Notes under the pieces: model-generated
Database searches by the model: none
Told to the model about the DNA's origin: nothing
The model's input: the letters and a program-made list of their open reading frames with translations, nothing else
Shown here: positions 1 to 7,647 of the stretch, piece by piece
How positions within the stretch are numbered: the stretch's first letter is position 1
How the letters are laid out: each line of letters begins with the position of its first letter
Made by a program: the position numbers and the translations under genes
Source: Candidatus Pelagibacter sp.
GTDB taxonomy: Bacteria; Pseudomonadota; Alphaproteobacteria; Pelagibacterales; Pelagibacteraceae
Direction: 5' to 3'
NCBI GenBank assembly: GCA_002704625.1
Contig: PAGZ01000002.1
Coordinates: forward strand, 1 to 14,313
DNA: 14,313 bases

Positions 1-363
1 ATTTTATCCGCTGCCTCAAATAAAAACGATGAGATTTTAACAAATTTAGTAAACGATGCTGTTGAAAATATTAAAGATGAAGATGATAAAGAAAAATTGA
101 CAGAAATACTAAAAGATAGCGAAGGTACAATAACTGATAAAATAATTGAATCTGGCAAGGATAGTGAAAAAAATAAAGAAATTGTCTCAGAGGCGCTAGT
201 TGAGGTAGCCGAAGAGGATTTAGATAAAGTATTGGATGTTTTAGATAACAACGAAGAAGCAGATGAAACTATACAAGTGCTAAAGGACAAAATTGAAAAT
301 GAAGAGGCAGTAACAGTCGAGGATTTTGAGGAAGTCTTTAAGGAAAACGTTTCGCCTAATTAA
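1..363 (+). CDS. C-terminal part of a highly acidic protein of unknown function (5' end outside window)
   Basis: The frame is open from base 1 to a TAA at 361-363, so this is the last 120 residues of a longer protein; the TTG at 97 is an internal Leu codon rather than a convincing start. I do not recognise the family. By hand count about 38 of 120 residues are Asp or Glu against 13 Lys, with no Arg, Cys, Trp or Tyr. Two Phe lie near the end. Hydrophobic residues recur every three or four positions between charged ones, as in amphipathic helices, and Leu/Ile-Lys-Asp segments recur (for example ILKDSE, VLKDKIEN). No membrane segment is visible in this part. It ends five bases before the next gene, so the two are probably co-transcribed, which ties it to the polysaccharide locus by position only. 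It could be a secreted or envelope protein, but nothing here decides that. Confidence 0.8.
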   Translation: MLSAASNKNDEILTNLVNDAVENIKDEDDKEKLTEILKDSEGTITDKIIESGKDSEKNKEIVSEALVEVAEEDLDKVLDVLDNNEEADETIQVLKDKIENEEAVTVEDFEEVFKENVSPN

Positions 364-368
364 CTCTT

Positions 369-1712
369 ATGAATACAAATAAAAAACATCATTACTTATT
401 TTTTTCTTTTCTAGGTCTATGTAGTTTTTTTAACGCAGGCAATTCTAATATCTATATTCAAATTAATTTTATATTAATTTCAATTATTTTTTTTATAAGT
501 TTAAAAAATAAAAACTATGTTGCTCATTTAAAAACTTTTGTATATCAAAATAAAATTTCTTGTTATTTTTTTTTATTATTTATTTTATATTTAGTTTTTC
601 AACTTATCCCTCTTCCAATTAAAATCTTAGAAATATTTTCAAACGAAAAATTTAATTTATTACAAAAAATAGAGAGTAATTCTAGTTTTTTTCCATTAAG
701 TTTTTCTTCTACTGATACGTATTTTCAGATTATTAATTATATTACTGTTTTTATTTCACTTCTTGTAGTAAAAATGATTTTTTATAATAATAGATATATC
801 CATAGATTTAATTATTTCCTTGCATTGTTAGGGGCGCTTCATGCTTGTTTGGCTGTATTTCTTTATTTGAACGGAAATCCTGATTTTTTCTTTTTAAGCA
901 GTTTTCATTATAAGGATTCATCCACAGGTTTATTTGTAAATCGAACTGTTTTTTCGATTTTCTTAATTTTCTGTCTTATTTGTGGTTTGGAATACTTAAA
1001 AAATGTTGTGCAATCTGATTTATATAAAAATAGGGATAATTTCTTTAATAAAATATATGTAAGAATTTTCATAATATTCATAACACTTGGAATAATAACA
1101 ACTTTTTCAAAACTTGGAAATTTCCTAATGTTTTTAACTATTTTATTTTATTTATTTCATAATTTTTTTATTAAAAGAAATAAAAATAAAATGTTTAGTT
1201 TAATTTTAATATTAATAATTTTTTTAGACATTTTTATTCTAGGATTTTATTTTGGAGGAGATAAACTTGTAGGAAGATTTATGTTTCTAAGTGATAACTT
1301 AACTATAGATGCTAGTTCAAGAGATATTTCCAGATTAGAAATAATAAGTTTTTCATTTAACCAATTTAAAAATTATTTAATTTTTGGATATGGAGCTGGA
1401 GGATTTGAGAATATATTTAAACTAAATTTTATAAACAGTTATTCTTTATTCGCAAACCATGTACATTCAGATATCATTGAATTTTTAGGTGAATTTGGTA
1501 TTTTTGGATTTACTTTTTTTATCTTGAGCTTTAGTGCAATTTTCTTTAGAAAAAGCAATTATAGTTTCAAGTTTAATTTGTTGTTAACAATAGGAGCATT
1601 AATTATTTTATTTGATTTTTCTCTGCATATACCATTAATCCAAATTCTTTTTGTAATTTTAATTACGTTTAGTTTAAATATAAAGAAAAATAATTTTACT
1701 CAGTTTGATTAG
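369..1712 (+). CDS. Wzy/O-antigen-ligase-family polytopic membrane protein
   Basis: This 447-residue protein is almost entirely hydrophobic segments (roughly eleven to twelve membrane helices), broken by a long loop near residues 305-370. That loop holds GYGAGGFEN and then NHVHSDIIEFLGEFG with His364 and His366, which fits the Wzy_C (PF04932) pattern in which a Gly-rich stretch is followed by a His before an E-x-G helix. Members either polymerise undecaprenyl-linked repeat units (Wzy) or transfer finished glycan to an acceptor (WaaL-type ligases); the sequence alone cannot separate these, and the Wza/Wzc/Wzx neighbours favour a polymerase. The ATG is five bases after the preceding stop, with no clear Shine-Dalgarno. 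Its last 17 bases overlap the convergent wza gene. Family is fairly sure, exact reaction is inferred. Confidence 0.8.
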   Translation: MNTNKKHHYLFFSFLGLCSFFNAGNSNIYIQINFILISIIFFISLKNKNYVAHLKTFVYQNKISCYFFLLFILYLVFQLIPLPIKILEIFSNEKFNLLQKIESNSSFFPLSFSSTDTYFQIINYITVFISLLVVKMIFYNNRYIHRFNYFLALLGALHACLAVFLYLNGNPDFFFLSSFHYKDSSTGLFVNRTVFSIFLIFCLICGLEYLKNVVQSDLYKNRDNFFNKIYVRIFIIFITLGIITTFSKLGNFLMFLTILFYLFHNFFIKRNKNKMFSLILILIIFLDIFILGFYFGGDKLVGRFMFLSDNLTIDASSRDISRLEIISFSFNQFKNYLIFGYGAGGFENIFKLNFINSYSLFANHVHSDIIEFLGEFGIFGFTFFILSFSAIFFRKSNYSFKFNLLLTIGALIILFDFSLHIPLIQILFVILITFSLNIKKNNFTQFD

Positions 1713-2826
1713 CATTAGCTCCAGTTTTAACACCATCTTGAATTATTGGATTATAAGATGTGAATAAGTCAGTTTGTGGCAGAAGTAAACTTATGGTTCT
1801 GTTCCATTTAACTATTGGTGCTGGTGGTATAAATACAATATCTTTAGGGTGTAAAATAAATTTTTTCCCTGCAATTAAACTAATTGGATTTTTTATATTT
1901 AATTGAAAAACATCAACAGATAAAAATTTCTCATAATTTTCTCGAATAACATATACTTTCTTGGCATTTGCTGTAAGTTGATTTAAACCACTAGTTGAAA
2001 TCAATTCGGTTAAAGAATAATCTAAGTTTGGATAATATACTCCTGGTCTAGATAATTCCCCGAAAACGTGAATTGCATCTGAATTTTTGTCTATGAAAAT
2101 AACATCATTTTTTTTCAGGTAAAAATTTTCTTTATCGTCTGTACTCTTAAATGTATTTTGTAAATCAATCTTATAAACTTTATTATCTCTTCTTAAAATT
2201 CCCTTTGATCCAAAATTTTTACTATTTGAACTGGGATTGAAGTCTGCTTGTATTGCTGCTTCAATAATCTTTATTGGTTCTTGGTCTAGATTGATTGTAA
2301 TTTGATTTCTGACCGCTCCAAGAATAAATGCTTTACTACTATTATATTCGCTAATTGTAATTTGTAGATCTGGGTTTTTATAAAATTTTCCAACTACAGA
2401 AACTAATGTATTTTGCGCTTGGTCTAAAGTTAAATTATCTATTTTTATTTTACCAATAAATGGAAGATCGATCATTCCTTCTGTATCTATGATATATGAA
2501 CCATCAACATCATCGCTATCAGTTAAATCTATCTCAACAACATCAGATGTTCCTAGTACATATTGATAATTATAATTATAAATATCATTGAATTTTACTA
2601 TCTCATTATCTAGAACTTCTACTTTTCTTTGATTAAATAAAGCAAAATTATTTTCTGTTGCTTTATTGAGACTAATTATATTTATTTCAACATCCTCTAT
2701 TGAATATTCACTAGTAAGCTTTTTACCCAACTTTCTTTTCTTTGGATCCTGGTCTATACCAGGTAATTGAATACAACTATTTAAAAAAAATATTATAAGA
2801 AAAAAAAATTTAATTTTTAAAATCAT
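1696..2826 (-). CDS. wza: Wza-type outer-membrane polysaccharide export lipoprotein
   Basis: A 376-residue protein close to the 379 of E. coli Wza. The N-terminus is a lipoprotein signal: Lys, a hydrophobic run, then the lipobox L-N-S-C with Cys18 as the expected acylated residue. The polysaccharide export domain covers about 87-160 (YVLGTSDVVEI, then IDTEGMIDLPFIGKI). Two SLBB-like repeats follow, about 163-247 and 250-335, the second with HVFGELSRPGVYY. The C-terminal part (about 338-360, VKWNRTISLLLP) resembles the amphipathic helix that forms the outer-membrane pore in Wza. By family it forms an octameric channel that takes polymer from Wzc across the outer membrane. It is divergent from the wzc gene across a 170-base gap and converges on the polymerase gene with a 17-base overlap. 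No Shine-Dalgarno is evident before the ATG. Confidence 0.93.
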   Translation of the reverse strand: MILKIKFFFLIIFFLNSCIQLPGIDQDPKKRKLGKKLTSEYSIEDVEINIISLNKATENNFALFNQRKVEVLDNEIVKFNDIYNYNYQYVLGTSDVVEIDLTDSDDVDGSYIIDTEGMIDLPFIGKIKIDNLTLDQAQNTLVSVVGKFYKNPDLQITISEYNSSKAFILGAVRNQITINLDQEPIKIIEAAIQADFNPSSNSKNFGSKGILRRDNKVYKIDLQNTFKSTDDKENFYLKKNDVIFIDKNSDAIHVFGELSRPGVYYPNLDYSLTELISTSGLNQLTANAKKVYVIRENYEKFLSVDVFQLNIKNPISLIAGKKFILHPKDIVFIPPAPIVKWNRTISLLLPQTDLFTSYNPIIQDGVKTGANANQTE

Positions 2827-2853
2827 TTTGAAACAGATAATTTATAAAATAAT

Positions 2854-2882
2854 CAAATTTTTCAAAATTGATATAAAATTTG
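2854..2882. repeat. 8-bp inverted repeat in the wza-wzc divergent gap, possible operator
   Basis: CAAATTTT at 2854-2861 is the exact reverse complement of AAAATTTG at 2875-2882, with 13 bases between. It lies about 28 bases upstream of the wza start and just before a TATAAT on the wzc side, so a protein bound here could affect both transcripts. In such AT-rich DNA an 8-bp AT-heavy repeat may arise by chance. Confidence 0.3.
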
Positions 2883-2893
2883 TTGAGTATAAT
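2868..2893 (+). promoter_or_regulatory. candidate promoter for the wzc-led operon
   Basis: A perfect TATAAT sits at 2888-2893, about 104 bases before the wzc ATG. A TTGATA at 2868-2873 is the best -35-like match but leaves only 14 bases of spacing, shorter than the usual 16-18. If used, the transcript would carry a leader of nearly 100 bases containing the inverted repeat at 2910-2935. I see no comparably good box on the minus strand for wza, although weak TTGAAA and TATAAA matches exist there. Confidence 0.4.
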
Positions 2894-2909
2894 AGTATTT
2901 AAAAAGCCA

Positions 2910-2935
2910 AAAAACCTTGAAAAGAAATGGTTTTT
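2910..2935 (+). repeat. inverted repeat in the wzc leader (possible hairpin)
   Basis: AAAAACC at 2910-2916 pairs exactly with GGTTTTT at 2929-2935 around a 12-base loop. It lies downstream of the candidate promoter and about 60 bases before the wzc start. The run of five T at its 3' side makes it look like a weak terminator or attenuator, but the stem has only two G-C pairs and no stop codon or leader peptide with an obvious function lies next to it. Confidence 0.3.
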
Positions 2936-2996
2936 AATATCAATTAAAATAACTCTTAATATTTGATTCTATTTATTATAAAAGAACTAAAATATT

Positions 2997-5150
2997 ATGT
3001 TAGACAAAGTAACTAAATTTGTAAATTTTTTTGATACCGGAGATTTAAGATTTTTTTTCTTAATCGCTAAAAAAAACTTTAAAAATTTAGCTATTGTTAC
3101 TTTTTTGATCTCAATTCTTGTATTTTTATTTTCACTTAATCTTGAGAAAAAATATATAAGTGAGGCAACTATCGTTATTTCACCTGATGAAAATAAAATA
3201 GTTAATATTGAAGAGGTTTATGCTCTTGATAGTAAAATTAACAGAATAAATAACCAAATAGCAATTTTAAAAAGTGATGAAGTTCTTGAATATATAGTTG
3301 AAGATAAAAAAAAGCAGTTAGAGTTTGAGAGTTTATATTCAAATACAAAATCATCATTTATTCAGAGGATATTTAAAAGAAAACAAAAGGTAGACAAAGA
3401 ATATGTAAAAAATATTTTGAGGAGTAATTTTGTTGTAAACAATATTCCTCGAAGCGATGTTTTAAAACTTTCCTTTATCTCAAAAGATCCTAAAATTTCA
3501 CAATTAGCATTAAAAAGTATAATAGACTCTTACCAAAGGTATGAGGTGGATAGCAAAATTCAAATCACTAATTATGCAAATACCAAAATAACCAATAGAC
3601 TAAAAGATTTAGTTAAGCAAATCGATGAAGCTGAAAGAAAATTAGCCGATTACAAAAAAAATAATAATTTAGTAGATACTGGAAATGTAAAAGAATTAAA
3701 AATAAAAGAAATTGAGTCAATCTCAACAAGAATAATTAATGCAAAACAAGAGTTCCAAAAAAAACAAAATGATCTTTTGTCAATTAAAGTAGCAGATGGA
3801 GATGTTGATGCTTTACTAGCAATAGAAGATTTAAGAGAGATTAAATCGATATCTTTGATTAAAGATGATCTTTCTGCTAATAAAAGTCAAATTCAATCCT
3901 TATCTTTAATATATAAGGATGCTCATCCAAAACTAGTAAAAGCCTACGATTTAGAAAAAAATTTAAATAATCAACTTAAAAAAGAAATTGATATTAGTAT
4001 TGAGCAAAAAGCATTTGAGCTTGGTAACCTTGATAATTTTATTAAACTATCTAATGAAGAATTAGAAAAAGCTACAGATGAGTTAAGAATTATAGAAGAA
4101 AAAGAAGCTGGAATGATGAAGTTTTCAAGGGAAGTTGAAAGTAGTGAGAAATTATATGAGTCATTTTTACAAAGAGTAAAAGAAACTAATGAAGCTCAAA
4201 ATCTACAGGTATCAAAACTTAAAATTATTGAAACTCCAAGTTTATCTTTAAACCCAATATCTCCAAAACCAAATCAAAATTTCATTTTTAGTTTATTTTT
4301 ATCTTTTTTCGCTTTTTATAGTCTTGTTTTTTATAAAGAGTTAAATGCATCAGTAATTAAAAGTCCCGAAGCAATTGACTCATTGGATATCCCACAAGTA
4401 GGAGTTTTACCAAAAGTGTCAAAACTGAAAAGAGGTTTTCATATTTTGCAAATGTTTTTAGAGGATAGTGAATCAAATTTTTCCGAGTCGATTAGATCAT
4501 CAAGAGCAATAATTGAGTCGAAATTCAAAAAAAATTCTAGTTATATGGTAACATCAAGCAACCCCTCAGAAGGAAAAACTACTTATGCATTTAATTTAGC
4601 TTTGTCACTGGAAAAATCTAGCAAGGTACTTTTTATTGAAGCTGATATCAGAAGACCTTCTGTACTAAACAGTTTTTATAAGTTTGATAAAGAAATACAG
4701 GGTTTAGGTGAAATAATATCTGGTTCACATCAATTAAAAGATACAATTTTTAAAGTTCCTGGAACTAATCTTGATATAATTACATCCGGTGAAAAAAGAT
4801 TCGATATGTCTGATATAGTAAATAAGGATCAGATTAAAAAATTTTTTGATGTCCTCAAACTCGAATATGATTACGTAATTATCGACTCACCCCCGGTTCA
4901 GCCTGTTTCAGATACCTTAATACTTGCACAAGCGACCGATTATAATTTATTTTTAATCAGATCAGAGGCCACTAGAACAGTTACCTTTATGTCATCAATT
5001 AAAAAAATCCAAAATGTAGGAAGTAAAATACATGGTATAATAATAAACGACTTAGATACTTCAAAAGATAGTTATTATGCTTATTACTATAATTACTCAC
5101 CTCATTACTATAACTATTATAATTATTATAATAATAAAAATAGTAGCTAA
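2997..5150 (+). CDS. wzc: Wzc-type polysaccharide co-polymerase with C-terminal tyrosine autokinase
   Basis: A 717-residue inner-membrane protein close in size to E. coli Wzc (720). Order of parts: membrane helix about 30-47; periplasmic Wzz domain and long Lys/Glu-rich coiled coil about 190-400; a GNVR-like segment with LYESFLQR at 386-393; a Pro-rich stretch then second helix about 429-446; cytoplasmic BY-kinase domain about 480-690. The kinase shows Walker A (NPSEGKTT, Lys527), Walker A' (EADIRRP, Asp550) and Walker B (VIIDSPP, Asp630). Glu548 replaces the first Asp often seen in the A' DxD. The tail carries about 12 Tyr, the usual autophosphorylation cluster. By family it sets chain length and works with Wza. 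No partner low-molecular-weight phosphatase (Wzb) is in the window. The next gene starts after two bases. An AAAGAA precedes the ATG by about ten bases as a weak ribosome site. Confidence 0.95.
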   Translation: MLDKVTKFVNFFDTGDLRFFFLIAKKNFKNLAIVTFLISILVFLFSLNLEKKYISEATIVISPDENKIVNIEEVYALDSKINRINNQIAILKSDEVLEYIVEDKKKQLEFESLYSNTKSSFIQRIFKRKQKVDKEYVKNILRSNFVVNNIPRSDVLKLSFISKDPKISQLALKSIIDSYQRYEVDSKIQITNYANTKITNRLKDLVKQIDEAERKLADYKKNNNLVDTGNVKELKIKEIESISTRIINAKQEFQKKQNDLLSIKVADGDVDALLAIEDLREIKSISLIKDDLSANKSQIQSLSLIYKDAHPKLVKAYDLEKNLNNQLKKEIDISIEQKAFELGNLDNFIKLSNEELEKATDELRIIEEKEAGMMKFSREVESSEKLYESFLQRVKETNEAQNLQVSKLKIIETPSLSLNPISPKPNQNFIFSLFLSFFAFYSLVFYKELNASVIKSPEAIDSLDIPQVGVLPKVSKLKRGFHILQMFLEDSESNFSESIRSSRAIIESKFKKNSSYMVTSSNPSEGKTTYAFNLALSLEKSSKVLFIEADIRRPSVLNSFYKFDKEIQGLGEIISGSHQLKDTIFKVPGTNLDIITSGEKRFDMSDIVNKDQIKKFFDVLKLEYDYVIIDSPPVQPVSDTLILAQATDYNLFLIRSEATRTVTFMSSIKKIQNVGSKIHGIIINDLDTSKDSYYAYYYNYSPHYYNYYNYYNNKNSS
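5106..5132 (+). repeat. in-frame 9-bp tandem repeats encoding Tyr-Tyr-Asn in the Wzc tail
   Basis: TATTATAAT occurs twice back to back (5115-5123 and 5124-5132), and a variant, TACTATAAC, directly precedes it (5106-5114). All three are in the reading frame and encode Tyr-Tyr-Asn at residues 704-712. A related 10-mer, ATTACTATAA, occurs at 5083-5092 and 5104-5113. Gain or loss of one unit would change the number of tail tyrosines without breaking the frame. Confidence 0.85.
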
Positions 5151-5152
5151 AT

Positions 5153-6568
5153 ATGTTTAGACTTGAGAAAGTTTTGCAGAATGACGATTCTGCTTACATA
5201 TATTTTACACAAATAATTAAAACTATAGGTATTATTATTAGTTATTATATTTTTTCGATTTTAGAAAAAAATTCAATTTATGAACTTACAAAAAAAGAAA
5301 TTTTTTTTAATTCAAAGTACTTTGATTTTTCGATTATTCTATCAATATTTTATTTAATAATATCTCTATTTTTTATAACAGGTAAAACTTACAAATACAA
5401 TTTCATTAGTTATTTAAAAGATGATATTGCAGTAATTGCAATTTCCAATCTTTTAATATTTACTTTATATTTTGTTTTAAATAAATCTTTCGAGATCGAA
5501 CAAGGTTTTCTTTATTCAATTCTTTTTTTAGCAATTAATTTATTTATAGGGAAAAAAATTTTTAATATGATTTATGATTATATGATTAATAATGATATAA
5601 TTCATAAAAATATAATGTTAGTAGGAAACCTTAAAGATATAAGGTTTTTTTTAAAAAAGAAAAAAGAAAAAATTAATGTTTTTAAATGTTGTATTCTTGA
5701 TGACTTCATTAATTTTAATGAGCGCGAAATAAGAAACGAAATCAGAATTCCAGTATTTAAAAAAAATGAGGATATCCGTTCAATTCTCGAGTATCATGAA
5801 CTAGGGCAAATTTGGATTTTAGAGACCGATAAATCAAAAACGGAAAGTTTGATTTCAAATATAATAAAGTTTTCAGTTGATATTTTAATTGTAAACTTAA
5901 ATGAAACAAATAATTTAAACTCAGAGCAACTTTTATATGAAAAATTTGAATTTAAAAAATATGAAATTTCAAGATTTCATGGTCTTAATTTTTTTATCAA
6001 AATTATTTTAGACAAAATTTTTTCAATAATCTTTTTAATTATTGCTTCTCCTATTCTTTTAGTAGCCTCAATTTTGATATTTATAGAGGATGGTTTTCCA
6101 ATTTTATTTACACAAGATCGAACAGGTTGGGACGGAAGGAGATTTAAAATTTTTAAATTGAGAACATTAAAAAAGGGTAAATTTGATAAAACAGTTCAGG
6201 TTACTTTTGAAGATAAGAGAAAACTAAATTGTGGTACTTTAATTAGACAACTTAGTATAGATGAATTGCCACAACTATTTAACGTATTAATTGGGGATAT
6301 GTCTATAGTAGGTCCACGACCACACATGGTTGAACATGATATAAAATATTCAAGCTTATTTAAAAACTTTTTAAAAAGACATAAATGCAGCCCAGGTTTA
6401 ACAGGGTGGGCGCAAGTAAATGGATTAAGAGGAGCAACGCCAAATCCTGAAAACATGAGAAAGAGAATGGAACATGATTTGTGGTATTTAAATAATTGGA
6501 CAATAATTTTGGATTTATACATAATTATGAAAACTTTTTATATAATATTTAAATACAAAGGCGATTAA
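5153..6568 (+). CDS. polyprenyl-phosphate sugar-phosphate transferase (WbaP/WcaJ type), initiates repeat unit
   Basis: A 471-residue protein built like WcaJ/WbaP: an N-terminal block of several membrane helices (about 12-150), a cytoplasmic middle part with a degraded nucleotide-binding-like look (about 150-250), then the Bac_transf catalytic domain. In that domain a Pro-containing hydrophobic segment (about 288-311, Pro300) matches the re-entrant helix; then FKIFKLRTLKK around Arg337, SIDELPQ with Asp370-Glu371, SIVGPRPH at 384-391 and PGLTGWAQVNG around 414-424. The family moves a sugar 1-phosphate from a nucleotide sugar to undecaprenyl phosphate at the inner membrane. Which sugar (glucose, galactose, an N-acetyl sugar) cannot be read from these motifs. 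KLRTL stands where KFRTM is commoner. It follows wzc by two bases and precedes the FAD enzyme by one, so translation is likely coupled. Confidence 0.93.
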   Translation: MFRLEKVLQNDDSAYIYFTQIIKTIGIIISYYIFSILEKNSIYELTKKEIFFNSKYFDFSIILSIFYLIISLFFITGKTYKYNFISYLKDDIAVIAISNLLIFTLYFVLNKSFEIEQGFLYSILFLAINLFIGKKIFNMIYDYMINNDIIHKNIMLVGNLKDIRFFLKKKKEKINVFKCCILDDFINFNEREIRNEIRIPVFKKNEDIRSILEYHELGQIWILETDKSKTESLISNIIKFSVDILIVNLNETNNLNSEQLLYEKFEFKKYEISRFHGLNFFIKIILDKIFSIIFLIIASPILLVASILIFIEDGFPILFTQDRTGWDGRRFKIFKLRTLKKGKFDKTVQVTFEDKRKLNCGTLIRQLSIDELPQLFNVLIGDMSIVGPRPHMVEHDIKYSSLFKNFLKRHKCSPGLTGWAQVNGLRGATPNPENMRKRMEHDLWYLNNWTIILDLYIIMKTFYIIFKYKGD

Positions 6569-6569
6569 A

Positions 6570-7631
6570 ATGAAAAAGTTCGCAATTATTGGAGGTGGTT
6601 TTTATGGATGTTATATTGCAAAAAGATTAAAAGAAAAATTTAAATCAAAGATAGAAATTCATATCTTTGAGAAGAATAAAAATTTAATACAAGAAGCTGG
6701 AAAAAATAATCAATATAAATTACATCTAGGTTTCCATTACCCAAGATCTATATACACAATTAAACAAACAATAAGTGGATCAAAAAAGTTTGTAAAAGAA
6801 TTTAGTAGATTCATATTTTATCCAAAAAAAAATATTTATCTAATTCATAAAAAGAGCCAGGTAAATGCTAAAGATTTCTATAAAACTTTCAAAAAACTTA
6901 ATCTAAAAATAAGGGAATACGATATAAAAAATTTAAAATTTATAAAGAATCATGATGATTTTGAAAAAGCATTTAATACAGAGGAGGGTGTAATAAAATT
7001 TGATCAATTAAATAGTTTTTTAATTAAAAAGGTAAGTTCAAGCTGCCGTGTTTATAACAATAGAACTATAAAAAATATTAATTCTAAGTTAGGTTTTTTA
7101 ACCGATACTAAAAATAGAGTTTATTCAAATTATAATCATATAATTAATTGTTCATATACAAATCCAAACATGGGATTAAAAAAAAAATTTATTTTAAAGT
7201 ATGAGCTCGCAGGAATGGTAAAAATCAAGAATCCATTTAAAGAAAAAATTGGTATTACAATAATGGATGGTAAATTTGTAACGCTTTATCCTAGAGACAA
7301 AATCTATTCGTCACTCTCAAGTGTCAAATATACTCCTATAAAAAAATTTATAAAATTAAACAAGCTATATAAATTTCAAAAAAGTTTTAAGGTTAAAAAA
7401 AATAATAATAAAATACGATTAATATTAAAAGATATAAGAAAATATTTTAACAAAAGATTAAAAATTAAAAATTCTACATTAATAACTGCCCCTAAAACTA
7501 AAATTTATAATGACTTAAAAGATCAAAGACCAAGTATGATAAGAAGACACGGTAAAACATTAAGTGTTCTTGCAGGCAAGATTGATGTAGCTCCAATTAT
7601 ATTTGAGACATTGTTAAAAAAAATTAATTAA
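6570..7631 (+). CDS. FAD-dependent oxidoreductase (DAO-like), substrate unknown
   Basis: The first residues form a Rossmann dinucleotide site: beta strand KKFAIIGGG followed by FYG (Gly8, Gly9, Gly10, Gly13), with an acidic residue, Glu34, ending the second strand (IHIFEK), as needed to hold the FAD ribose. LHLGFHYPRS at 51-60 and a C-terminal LAGKIDVAP look like the further flavin or substrate contacts of DAO-type enzymes. The protein is 353 residues, with no membrane segment or signal peptide, and very rich in Lys, Asn and Ile. I cannot name a substrate: UDP-galactopyranose mutase was considered but its motifs are not evident. Position between the initiating transferase (one-base gap) and the flippase (16-base gap) implies a role in making or modifying a sugar or side group. 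An AAAGG at 6557-6561 gives this gene one of the few Shine-Dalgarno-like sites here. Confidence 0.8.
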   Translation: MKKFAIIGGGFYGCYIAKRLKEKFKSKIEIHIFEKNKNLIQEAGKNNQYKLHLGFHYPRSIYTIKQTISGSKKFVKEFSRFIFYPKKNIYLIHKKSQVNAKDFYKTFKKLNLKIREYDIKNLKFIKNHDDFEKAFNTEEGVIKFDQLNSFLIKKVSSSCRVYNNRTIKNINSKLGFLTDTKNRVYSNYNHIINCSYTNPNMGLKKKFILKYELAGMVKIKNPFKEKIGITIMDGKFVTLYPRDKIYSSLSSVKYTPIKKFIKLNKLYKFQKSFKVKKNNNKIRLILKDIRKYFNKRLKIKNSTLITAPKTKIYNDLKDQRPSMIRRHGKTLSVLAGKIDVAPIIFETLLKKIN

Positions 7632-7647
7632 TTAAAAATAAAAAGAA

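Noticed and set aside
97..363. TTG at 97 as the start of an 88-residue gene
   Set aside because: The frame is open back to base 1 with the same acidic composition, so the codon is internal to a gene cut by the window edge.
6196..6522. 108-codon minus-strand open frame
   Set aside because: Lies wholly inside the sugar-phosphate transferase catalytic domain, which carries clear motifs on the plus strand; no family resemblance of its own.
6570..7631. UDP-galactopyranose mutase assignment for the FAD enzyme
   Set aside because: A Gly-rich FAD site alone is not enough, and the mutase's typical later motifs could not be recognised.
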